From Microbacterium sp. B35-30 (GTDB lineage: Bacteria > Actinomycetota > Actinomycetes > Actinomycetales > Microbacteriaceae), in NCBI RefSeq assembly GCF_010634855.1, contig NZ_MWLQ01000023.1, positions 51,383-115,382 of the forward strand: 64,000 nucleotides of DNA. Direction: 5' to 3'. Positions 10,704-19,176 of this stretch are shown in pieces. A program made the position numbers and the translations under genes. The first letter of the stretch is position 1. Every line of letters starts with the position of its first letter. The notes beneath the pieces were generated by a model. The model did not search any database. It had not been told where the DNA came from and worked only from the letters and a program-made list of their open reading frames with translations.

Positions 10704-13700
10704 TGGCCCGCGGCACCGGGCCGTCGGCGCGCAGCACGACGCCGGTGCGTCGCGGCACGATCATGGGCTTCATCGCCGCCGGGGCGGTCGTGGCCGCGGT
10801 CGTCGGGGTCAGCATCGTGTGGCCCGGGCTCGACGCGCAGGAGACGCCCGACGTCGACACCGCGGTGTGGGCGCTGCAGACCGGCGACGGCCGCCGCTAC
10901 GCGCGGGTCAACACGTCGGTGGGTGAGCTCGACACCGTCCGCAGCATCAGCAATCCCGACCAGGTCGTGCAGACGGGGGATGCCGCGTACTTGTTCAGCG
11001 ACAGCTTCAGCACGCTCACGCGCATCGACGCGGCGATGCCCGCCGACCTCGACGAAGAGGCGCTGCAGGCGTCGCAGAGGACACCGCCCGGCACGACCGA
11101 GGTGGTGACGGCGGGGGACTACGTCGCATATCTGACCGATTCGGGCGCCGTCTTCGCGGGGCGCCTGTCGAGCGGCTCGTCGACGCAGCTCGACCCGTTC
11201 CGCACCGATGACGACGACACCCCGCAGTACACCGCCGACGCGATCGCGGTCGACGACCGCGGCATGCTGTTCGCCTACTCGCGCGACGATGGCTCGGTGC
11301 TGCGCTACCACGTCGGTGATGGCGAGGTCCGCGCCCGCGACGCGCTCGACGACGATGGGCTGGCCGTGCCGGCCATCACGGCCGCGGGCGACACGTGGGC
11401 CGTCGTCGACACGGAGGACGGCGACGTGTGGCTGCGGGGGCAGGACGCCGCGGCCCGGGCGCCGATCGCCGGCACCGTCGTGGTCGGCGCACCGGCTGCC
11501 CGCGGCACCGACGTCTACCTCGCCGACGACACCAGCCTTGTGCGGGTGCCGGCCGACGGCTCGGACATGACGACCGAGGTCGGGGGCGGGAACGGGCCGG
11601 TGCTCGGCACCCCCGCGCAGCCGATCACGCACGACGGCGAGACGTACGCCGCCTGGTTGGGCACCGGCGACGCCGGCGGGCAGCTGTGGCGCTCGGGCGG
11701 CGGGGGAGTGGTGCTCGACTACGGCGCCGAGTCGCTGGCCGACGACGTCCGCCCGGTGTTCGTCGCGAGCGACTCCGCCGTGATCCTCAACGACACGCGT
11801 TCCGGGTGGGCGTGGTCGGTGCCGGACGGCGCGCTCATCACGTCGAGCCAGGACTGGAGCCTCGACGACCGCACCGACCCCGACGCGGTGCCGAGCGGGG
11901 AGCAGCTGCAGGTCATGCTCGACCCGAAGCCGCCCATCGCCGAGCCGGACGCCTTCGGCGTGCGCGCCGGCGCGCTCGTCTCGCTGCCGGTGCTCATGAA
12001 CGACCACGACCCCAACGAGGACGTGCTCACCATCGACCCGAAGTCGGTCACGGGACTCGATCCGGCCTTCGGCACCGTGACGGTGACCGACGCCGACCAG
12101 CGGCTCGCGGTGCGTGTGCAGCCCGGTGTGACGGGCTCCGCCACCTTCTCGTACGCGGTCGCCGACGGCACGGCCGAGAACGGCCTCATGTCGGAGGCGA
12201 CGACGGTCACCCTGACCGTGGCGGATGCCGCGGCCCGATCAGCGCCGGAATGGTGCGGGGTCGAGCGGTGCCTGGTGCAATGGCCTCAGCCCGAGGTCGC
12301 GCGCGGCGGCACGGTGACGGTGCCGGTGCTCCCGGGCTGGGTCGATCCGGAGGGCGACCCGCTGCTGCTGCTCTCGGTCGAGAACGTGACGGGGCCCGGA
12401 AGCGTCGCGGCGACGCCCGGCGGCGACGTCGTCTACCAGCACAGCGATGCCGGCGACGGCGGGGAGGAGCTCATCGAGCTCGCCGTGACCGTCGCCGACA
12501 CGCAGGGACAGACGGCCGTGAAGCCGCTGATCGTGAAGGTGTCGCCGCAGCCGCAGCTGGCCGCGCAGTCGTTCGCCGTCACGGACACGGTCGCGTCGGG
12601 CATCACCGTCGACGTGGCCGACCATGTCACCGGCACCGCGGGCACGCTGTCGCTGGCCTCGGTGCGCGTGCTCGATGACGCCGCCGCCACGGCGACCGTG
12701 GCCGGCGGCTCGACCTCGTTCGACTTCACGGCCCAGCAGCCCGGCACGTTCCGCGTCGACTTCACGGTGTCCGACGGCGTCAGCGAGGCGACCGGCACCG
12801 CGCGCATCACCCTGCTGCCCGCCGATGCACCGGCGCAGCTCGCGACCTCGCCGGTGGTCGCGTTCGTGCACCCTCAGCAGGACGCCACGCTGGAGGTCTT
12901 CGACGCGGTGTCGAACCCGACGCGGCGTGTGCTGCTGCTGAGCGATGTCGCCGCGCGCGCGGACGACGGCGCCACGCTCTCGGTCGACGCGGTCGGGCAG
13001 AACCACCTCCGGGTCTCGGGAACGACCGCGGACGGCGCCGCCGGCCGGCTGGGCACCGTCTCGTACGTGGTGAGCGACGGCACCGAGGATGCCGGCGCGA
13101 GCGTCCAGGGCGAGGCGACGGTGTACCTGCTCCCGCCTGCGCCGGAGCTGGCGCCGATCGCCGTCCACGACACCGTCGTGGTGCGCGCGGGCGCGCAGAT
13201 CGACATCCCGGTGCTCGCCAACGACATCGCCCCGTCGGGCGGCTTGCCCACGCTCAACCCGGCCTCGGTGCGGTCGTCCTCCGACGACGCGCTGGCCTTC
13301 GCGTCGGGCGACCTGCTGCGCTACCTCGCGCCCGAGGAGCCCGGCGACTACGGCATCGAGTACTCGGTCTTCACCACCGGCGCGCCGGCGCTCGCCGACA
13401 CGGCGGAGGTCCGGGTGCAGGTGATCGACGCCGACGCCAACCGCGCTCCGACGGCCGACACGCTGGAGGGCCGGGTGCTGAGCGGACAGTCCGCGCTCAT
13501 CGACTTCGACGGCTTCGGCATGGATCCCGACGGCGATGTCGTGACCCTGGACCGCATCGTCGCCCAGCCCGAGCGGGGTGCCGCGACGGTCACCGCGGAC
13601 GGGGCGTCGATCATGTACACGAGCGTGCCGGGGGACAGTGGGCAGGTGTCGTTCCGCTACCGCGTCGTGGACGCGTTCGGCGAGACCGCCGAGGGCACGG

Positions 13701-16700
13701 TGCGGGTCGGCGTGCTCGACACCGAGGCCAACCCGAGTCCGGTCACCTTCACCGACTACGTGCAGGTGCAGGCCGGCGACGGCAACGCCGTCCGCGTCAG
13801 TCCGCTCTCGAACGACGTCGACCCGACCATGGGCGAGCTGCGCGTCACCGACATCCGTCCCGACGTGCCGGCGACCCTCGTCGACGGCAGCGATAACCCC
13901 GAGTACGCGCGCCTGCGCGAGCAGATCGTCGACGTCGACGACGCGACGGTGCGGATCGCGGCCGGCGACGAACCGGCGACGATGTCGTTCCTCTACGACG
14001 TGGAGTCGTCGTCGGGCAACACGGGGCGCGGCCTCATCGTGGTCCGCGTGGTGCGCGAGAGCGTGCCCGACTACCCGGTCGTCGCCGACACCGCCCTGAC
14101 CGTCGAGAGCCGCGAGGACTTCCCCCGCGGCGTCGACGTGATGGCCGGAAAGGTCGCGTGGTCGGGCGGCGACGTCGACGACCTCGAGCTCTCGCTGTGG
14201 GGCGATCCCGCGGGGGTGTCGGTGCAGGGCTCGCGCCTCCGCGGCGCGCTGCCCGCCACCACCCGGCTCATCCCGTTCGCCGTGACCGGCGACGGCGCGT
14301 CGGGCGAGGTGACCTCGTACGGGTTCCTGCGCGTGCCGGGTGACGACGACCTGGCGCTGACGCTCCGCGCGGGTGCGGCATCCCCCGAGGTCGCCGAGCT
14401 CGAATCGACGACGTTCGACATGGCGAGCCTGGTGGCGCGGCCACGGGGCACGTCGATCGAGATCGGCGACGAGGTGCGCGCCTCGGGCGCCCGCGGCGAG
14501 GCGGCCTGCGCCGTCGAGTCCGGTGCGGTCGTGCGCTACGACGCGGGTGCGGGTGCGCCGTGGGTGGACGCCTGCCAGGTGCCGGTGAGGCTGGCGGGCG
14601 ACGAGGAGTGGACGTTCCTCTCGGTGCCGATCGTCGTGCAGCCGCGTGATCCGCAGCCCGAGCTGCGACCCGGCTCGATCACGGTCGGACCCGGCGAGAC
14701 CGCGACGTTCGACCTGAAGAACATGACCACCTGGCAGCTGCGCGAGGACTGGGACGGCATCGTCTATGCGACCGAGCACGCGGGCACCGCGTTCCAGGTG
14801 ACGCAGGACGGCTCCAGCCTGACGGTGACGGGCGCCGACCGTGCCGTTCCCGGCTCGGAGGAGGTGGTGCTGGTGTCGGTCACCAGCCACCCCTCGGTGA
14901 CGCCGGCGCGCCTCATCCTCCGCGTCGGCGCCGCGCCCTCGACGCTGCCGCAGGGCGGCTCGGTCGTCCAGCAGTGCTCGCAGGCGGCGGGATCGTCGTG
15001 CACCATCCCGGTGATCGGCGCAGGCGGCGAGGTCAACCCGCTGCCGCGCACACCGCTGGAGGTGGCCGACGTGCAGTCGACGGGAGCGTGCGCCGGCGTG
15101 GGCTTCCAGGTCGCCTCGGCGACGTCGATCACGGCCACATGGACGACGGATGCCCCGGGGGCGACGTGCACCGCCACGTTCTCGGTCCGGGATGCCCAGG
15201 GCCGGGTCACGAACGCCGAGCGCGACGGCCGCGTGATGCTGGATCTGCTGGGTTACCCGAAGCCGCCGGCGAGTATCACCCAGACGGCATATGCCGACGG
15301 CAGCGTCACGCTGCGGGTCGACCCGGGGGAGGCGCGCCTGGCGTATCCGGCGCTCTCGGGGTTCGTCATCCGTTCCGGCGGCCAGGAGGTCGCCCGCTGC
15401 GGCGCCGACGGCGTCTGCCCGACGATCGCCGCCCCGAACGGCGAGCAGCGTACCTACGAGGCGTGGGCGGTGAACGGCGTGGGCGAGTCGAAGGGCAGCG
15501 TCCGCACGACGGCCTGGGCGTATGACGCGCCGCTCGCACCGACGAGCGTCACGGCGGCGCCCGTGGTCACCGGCGACGGCGCCGGCGGCATCGTGTCGCT
15601 CGTCATCGACGGCATCGAGACGGGCGAGACCGGAAGCCTCGAGATCTCGAGCCCCGCGGGTGAGGTGGTGCGGGTGCCGGTGAACGGCAACCAGACGCGC
15701 GTCGAGGTGCCGGGGTACCGCGTCGGCAGCAACACCGCCTCGCTGGTCACCGTGACGCCGTACTCGCGGTTCGAGCTGCCGCCCGGGCTCGGCGGCAGTG
15801 CCTCCGGCGCCTCCGCGACGGTGCAGGCGAACGGCGTCGGCAGCCCGTTGTCGCCGCAGCTGACGCTCAGCTCGGTGTCGAACGGCGACGAGACGGCGAC
15901 GATCACCGCGAACGCCTCGGCCGTGCTCAACGGCGACGGGTCGAGCCTGCGCTACGGCATCGTGCGCGACGGTGAGCGCTGCACGGTGGCTGCGACCGGC
16001 TCGACCGCGACGTTCTCGGTGGCGGACGGCGATGAGTACACGTACCGCGTGTGCGTCGAGTCGTACGTGGACGACAGGTCTTACGGGCGGGCCGAGACGT
16101 CGGCCAGCGTGCGCGCGCAGCAGTCCGGCAGGGCACCGCAGGGCTGGACGTTCGCGGTCGACGCCACCCCGAACGTGAACGGACAGCGCGCCGACTGGAT
16201 CATCCGGGCCGAGCCCACCACCACCGAGAGGATCCCCAACCGCAACCACCCCGAGTTCTCGGGTTGGAACGGCTCGACGTCGGTGGTCGGCCAGAGCCCC
16301 GGCATCCAGGTCCGTTACGTCCACGACTGGTGGGGGACCGCCACGGGCTGGGCGACGGTGACGCCGCGCGCCGGCAGCGCGCCGTACCAGGTGCAGGCGA
16401 CGTGGGAGGTCACCTCGTGCGTCGGCGGGAGCGACCTGGCCTATCGCGGCCGCTCGTCCAACGCGCCGGACGGCTCGTCCGCCGCGTTCACGTTCGGCAA
16501 CGCCGGGCTGCGCTACTTCAACGACCAGGAGAGGCTGCTGACCTCCGAGCCGGGGACGTGGACCGTGCCGATCGGCGCGGTGCGGGTCGAGGGGATCGCC
16601 GTCTCGGTCAACTGGGACGCCCAGGGCTGGGGACTCGCGCCCGTGAGCACGACCTTCAAGGCCGACTGCCAGCCGAACAACGGCAACCCCCCACCCGGCC

Positions 16701-16711
16701 CGACGCCCTGA
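10703..16711 (+). CDS. giant extracellular Ig-like/fibronectin repeat protein with N-terminal membrane anchor
   Basis: The 2002-residue protein starts at the ATG overlapping the kinase stop by one base. A hydrophobic anchor (IMGFIAAGAVVAAVVGVSIVW) lies at about residues 20-42. Residues 50-410 contain repeated beta-strand elements that could form a propeller. From about 410 there is a chain of Ig/cadherin-like modules with the NDxDP-type turns seen in VLMNDHDPNED, VLANDI and LSNDVDP. Fibronectin III-like modules (PPASITQTAYADGSVTL, APLAPTSVTAAP) fill about 1500-1850. The last 150 residues have a Cys-containing beta domain and the end is PPPGPTP. No sortase signal is present, so it is held by the N-terminal helix. 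It probably spans or decorates the envelope as sensor or adhesin for the adjacent kinase. Confidence 0.85.
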   Translation: MARGTGPSARSTTPVRRGTIMGFIAAGAVVAAVVGVSIVWPGLDAQETPDVDTAVWALQTGDGRRYARVNTSVGELDTVRSISNPDQVVQTGDAAYLFSDSFSTLTRIDAAMPADLDEEALQASQRTPPGTTEVVTAGDYVAYLTDSGAVFAGRLSSGSSTQLDPFRTDDDDTPQYTADAIAVDDRGMLFAYSRDDGSVLRYHVGDGEVRARDALDDDGLAVPAITAAGDTWAVVDTEDGDVWLRGQDAAARAPIAGTVVVGAPAARGTDVYLADDTSLVRVPADGSDMTTEVGGGNGPVLGTPAQPITHDGETYAAWLGTGDAGGQLWRSGGGGVVLDYGAESLADDVRPVFVASDSAVILNDTRSGWAWSVPDGALITSSQDWSLDDRTDPDAVPSGEQLQVMLDPKPPIAEPDAFGVRAGALVSLPVLMNDHDPNEDVLTIDPKSVTGLDPAFGTVTVTDADQRLAVRVQPGVTGSATFSYAVADGTAENGLMSEATTVTLTVADAAARSAPEWCGVERCLVQWPQPEVARGGTVTVPVLPGWVDPEGDPLLLLSVENVTGPGSVAATPGGDVVYQHSDAGDGGEELIELAVTVADTQGQTAVKPLIVKVSPQPQLAAQSFAVTDTVASGITVDVADHVTGTAGTLSLASVRVLDDAAATATVAGGSTSFDFTAQQPGTFRVDFTVSDGVSEATGTARITLLPADAPAQLATSPVVAFVHPQQDATLEVFDAVSNPTRRVLLLSDVAARADDGATLSVDAVGQNHLRVSGTTADGAAGRLGTVSYVVSDGTEDAGASVQGEATVYLLPPAPELAPIAVHDTVVVRAGAQIDIPVLANDIAPSGGLPTLNPASVRSSSDDALAFASGDLLRYLAPEEPGDYGIEYSVFTTGAPALADTAEVRVQVIDADANRAPTADTLEGRVLSGQSALIDFDGFGMDPDGDVVTLDRIVAQPERGAATVTADGASIMYTSVPGDSGQVSFRYRVVDAFGETAEGTVRVGVLDTEANPSPVTFTDYVQVQAGDGNAVRVSPLSNDVDPTMGELRVTDIRPDVPATLVDGSDNPEYARLREQIVDVDDATVRIAAGDEPATMSFLYDVESSSGNTGRGLIVVRVVRESVPDYPVVADTALTVESREDFPRGVDVMAGKVAWSGGDVDDLELSLWGDPAGVSVQGSRLRGALPATTRLIPFAVTGDGASGEVTSYGFLRVPGDDDLALTLRAGAASPEVAELESTTFDMASLVARPRGTSIEIGDEVRASGARGEAACAVESGAVVRYDAGAGAPWVDACQVPVRLAGDEEWTFLSVPIVVQPRDPQPELRPGSITVGPGETATFDLKNMTTWQLREDWDGIVYATEHAGTAFQVTQDGSSLTVTGADRAVPGSEEVVLVSVTSHPSVTPARLILRVGAAPSTLPQGGSVVQQCSQAAGSSCTIPVIGAGGEVNPLPRTPLEVADVQSTGACAGVGFQVASATSITATWTTDAPGATCTATFSVRDAQGRVTNAERDGRVMLDLLGYPKPPASITQTAYADGSVTLRVDPGEARLAYPALSGFVIRSGGQEVARCGADGVCPTIAAPNGEQRTYEAWAVNGVGESKGSVRTTAWAYDAPLAPTSVTAAPVVTGDGAGGIVSLVIDGIETGETGSLEISSPAGEVVRVPVNGNQTRVEVPGYRVGSNTASLVTVTPYSRFELPPGLGGSASGASATVQANGVGSPLSPQLTLSSVSNGDETATITANASAVLNGDGSSLRYGIVRDGERCTVAATGSTATFSVADGDEYTYRVCVESYVDDRSYGRAETSASVRAQQSGRAPQGWTFAVDATPNVNGQRADWIIRAEPTTTERIPNRNHPEFSGWNGSTSVVGQSPGIQVRYVHDWWGTATGWATVTPRAGSAPYQVQATWEVTSCVGGSDLAYRGRSSNAPDGSSAAFTFGNAGLRYFNDQERLLTSEPGTWTVPIGAVRVEGIAVSVNWDAQGWGLAPVSTTFKADCQPNNGNPPPGPTP

Positions 16712-16768
16712 CCGCCGGCATCCACCGCTCATCACGACCATCCCCCGCCACAGAGGACGAGACACGAC

Positions 16769-17734
16769 ATGACGATCACGCAGGAGCAGGCCGACTGGTT
16801 CGCGCAGACGTTCGGGCAGATCGCCGACAATGTCGAGCGTGCCGTGCTGGGCAAGCGCCACGTCGTCGAACTCGTGCTCACCGCGATGCTGAGCGACGGG
16901 CACGTGCTGCTCGAGGATGTGCCGGGAACCGGCAAGACCTCCCTCGCGCGGGCGATGGGGCAGTCCGTGCAGGGCGCGAACACGCGTATTCAATTCACCC
17001 CCGACCTCCTGCCGAGCGACATCACCGGACTCAGCGTGTACGACCAGAAGGAGGGGGTGTTCGAGTTCCACGCCGGCCCCATCTTCGCCAACATCGTGCT
17101 CGCCGACGAGATCAACCGGGCGAGCCCCAAGACGCAGTCGGCGCTGCTCGAGGTGATGGAGGAGGGCCGCGTCACGATCGACGGCGTCTCGCGTGAGGCC
17201 GGCGTGCCGTTCCTCGTGCTCGCGACCCAGAACCCCGTCGAGCAGGCCGGCACCTACCGCCTGCCCGAGGCGCAGCTGGACCGCTTCATGATGCGCACCT
17301 CTCTCGGGTACCCCGATCACGCCGCGACCGTTCGCATCCTCGACGGCGCAGCCATCGCGACGGCGGACCTCACGCCGATCATCACGCCGCAGGCCCTCGT
17401 CGGCATGGCCGATCTCGCGGCCCAGGTGTATGTCGACGCCCTCGTGCTCGACTACATCGCACGGCTGGTGGACGGCACGCGCACCGCCGACGAGGTGCGC
17501 CTGGGCGTCAGCATCCGCGGCGCGCTCGCGCTCACCCGCGCCGCGCGCACCCGCGCCGCCTCGCAGGGGCGCACCTATGCCACGCCCGACGACGTCAAGA
17601 CGCTCGCGGTGCCCGTGCTCTCGCACCGGCTGATCCTGCACCCCGAGGCCGAGTTCGACGGCGTGACGCAGGAGACCGTGGTCGGCCAGGTGCTGCTGGA
17701 CGTGGCTCCGCCCTCGAGACGCGAAGCGGTATGA
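16769..17734 (+). CDS. MoxR-family AAA+ ATPase
   Basis: The 321-residue protein starts at ATG 16769, 57 bases after the Ig-like gene. The Walker A motif EDVPGTGKTS (about residues 49-58), Walker B LADEINRASP (about 112-121), the sensor-1 region LVLATQNPVEQAGTY and the C-terminal lid are all present, giving the usual MoxR length. MoxR ATPases act as chaperones that assemble or remodel partner proteins and almost always pair with a DUF58 protein, as here. The stop overlaps the DUF58 start by 4 bases (ATGA). Residue positions are read directly; the partner and role are family knowledge. Confidence 0.95.
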   Translation: MTITQEQADWFAQTFGQIADNVERAVLGKRHVVELVLTAMLSDGHVLLEDVPGTGKTSLARAMGQSVQGANTRIQFTPDLLPSDITGLSVYDQKEGVFEFHAGPIFANIVLADEINRASPKTQSALLEVMEEGRVTIDGVSREAGVPFLVLATQNPVEQAGTYRLPEAQLDRFMMRTSLGYPDHAATVRILDGAAIATADLTPIITPQALVGMADLAAQVYVDALVLDYIARLVDGTRTADEVRLGVSIRGALALTRAARTRAASQGRTYATPDDVKTLAVPVLSHRLILHPEAEFDGVTQETVVGQVLLDVAPPSRREAV

Positions 17735-19176
17735 GCGCCGACCGTCCGGGCGGTACCTCAGGGTCTGGTGAGCGCCGGCGCGGCGGCACCGGCACCCTGG
17801 ATGCGCGCATCACCCGCACCGTCTCGTCCACCGCGACGGAGGGCCGCACCCACCTGACCTCCACCGCCACGGGCTCCGCGACAAGTGTGGCGCCGCGCCG
17901 CGGGCGCGCGTTCGTGCGCGCGGCCGTGTGGGGGACGGGCGCGTGGCGGGCAGCCTCCACCGCCATCGGGGCTGCCGCCGTCTGGTCGGCGCGTACGATC
18001 CGGCCCGCAGGCGCCCTGGCCGCGGTGGCGGGGACGGCGGGTCTCGTCCTGGGCATCGCCTTCGGCTGGGTGGAGTTCATGGTCGCGGGCGCGGCATCCG
18101 TCCTCCTCCTGATCGCCGCCGTGCCGTTCCTCTTCGGCGCCCGCGCCTACGACGTCGACCTCACGCTCACCCACGAGCGCATCGTCGCCGGCGACGGCGT
18201 GAGCGGGCGCATCGTGGTGCGGAACGAGAGTCACCGCGTCGCCCTGCCGGGACGCATCGACGTCGCGGTGGGTGCGGGGCTGGTGGAGTTCGGGGTGCCG
18301 CTGCTGCGCCCGGGGCACACCGTCGAGCAGCCGCTCGACATCCCGGGCCTCCGCCGCGGCATCGTGACGGTCGGGCCGGCGACCACCGTCCGCAGCGACC
18401 CGGTCGGGCTGCTGCGCCGCGAGCACTCCTTCGCCGACGTGCACGACCTCTACGTCCACCCCCGCACGACCGCGCTGCCGTCGACGAGCGCGGGGCTGAT
18501 CCGCGACCTCGAGGGCGCCCCGACGCGGCGGCTCGTCGACGCCGACATGTCGTTCCACGCCATCCGCGAGTACGTGCCGGGCGACTCGCGCCGGCAGATC
18601 CACTGGCGCTCGACGGCCAAGACCGGGCGCCTCATGGTGCGCCAGTACGAGGAGTCGCGGCGCTCGCACATGGCGGTGGTGCTCGCGGTGGCCGAGGGCG
18701 AGTACGCGGATGCCGACGAGTTCGAGCTCGCCGTGTCCTGTGCCGCCTCGCTCGGCCTGCGCGCGGTGCACGACGCCCGCGACGTGCAGATCGTCACCGG
18801 CTCGGAGATCCCTCGGGTGGTGCGCGGGCGGCTCCGCGCCATCCGCCGCATCCCGGCCGCGGCGCCCCGCCCCATGCTCGACGGGTTCAGCGGCATCGAC
18901 CTGATCGAGAGCACCATGCCGGTGGGGGAGGTGTGCCGGCTCACCGCCGAGTCGGGCGAGCGCCTGTCGATCGCCTTCGTGGTCGTGGGCTCGCGAGTGC
19001 CGCTCAACCGACTTCAGCAGGCGGCGCTGGCGTTCTCGGCCGACACGGCGGTCGTCGGCCTCGTCTGCGACGAGCGCGCCCACCCGCGGATGCAGCAGCT
19101 GTCGGGCATGACGGTGCTCACCGTCGGCACCCTGGACGACCTCGCCGGTCTCCTCCTGCGGGGAGCGACGTCGTGA
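17731..19176 (+). CDS. DUF58 (VWA-like) membrane protein, MoxR partner
   Basis: The 481-residue protein starts at ATG 17731, overlapping the MoxR stop. An unusual N-terminal extension of about 75 residues rich in Thr, Ser, Gly and Arg precedes two adjacent hydrophobic segments (about 92-135). The DUF58 hallmark EYVPGDSRRQIHWRSTAK lies at about residues 280-298, followed by the LMVRQYEE strand. A typical DUF58 protein has about 400 residues, so the N-terminal tail is the extra part and may be cytosolic. DUF58 proteins are thought to form membrane-attached VWA-like scaffolds served by MoxR. The stop overlaps the next GTG by 4 bases (GTGA). Confidence 0.92.
   Translation: MSADRPGGTSGSGERRRGGTGTLDARITRTVSSTATEGRTHLTSTATGSATSVAPRRGRAFVRAAVWGTGAWRAASTAIGAAAVWSARTIRPAGALAAVAGTAGLVLGIAFGWVEFMVAGAASVLLLIAAVPFLFGARAYDVDLTLTHERIVAGDGVSGRIVVRNESHRVALPGRIDVAVGAGLVEFGVPLLRPGHTVEQPLDIPGLRRGIVTVGPATTVRSDPVGLLRREHSFADVHDLYVHPRTTALPSTSAGLIRDLEGAPTRRLVDADMSFHAIREYVPGDSRRQIHWRSTAKTGRLMVRQYEESRRSHMAVVLAVAEGEYADADEFELAVSCAASLGLRAVHDARDVQIVTGSEIPRVVRGRLRAIRRIPAAAPRPMLDGFSGIDLIESTMPVGEVCRLTAESGERLSIAFVVVGSRVPLNRLQQAALAFSADTAVVGLVCDERAHPRMQQLSGMTVLTVGTLDDLAGLLLRGATS

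Noticed and set aside
12239..17641. An 1800-codon open frame antisense to the Ig-like and MoxR genes
   Set aside because: Composition is Arg/His/Gly-rich without domains, and the plus strand carries clear Ig, fibronectin and AAA+ features.
17928..19172. Long upstream extension of the transglutaminase-like frame
   Set aside because: It overlaps the DUF58 gene and is Arg/Pro-rich. GTG 19173 overlaps the DUF58 stop as in the other joins.
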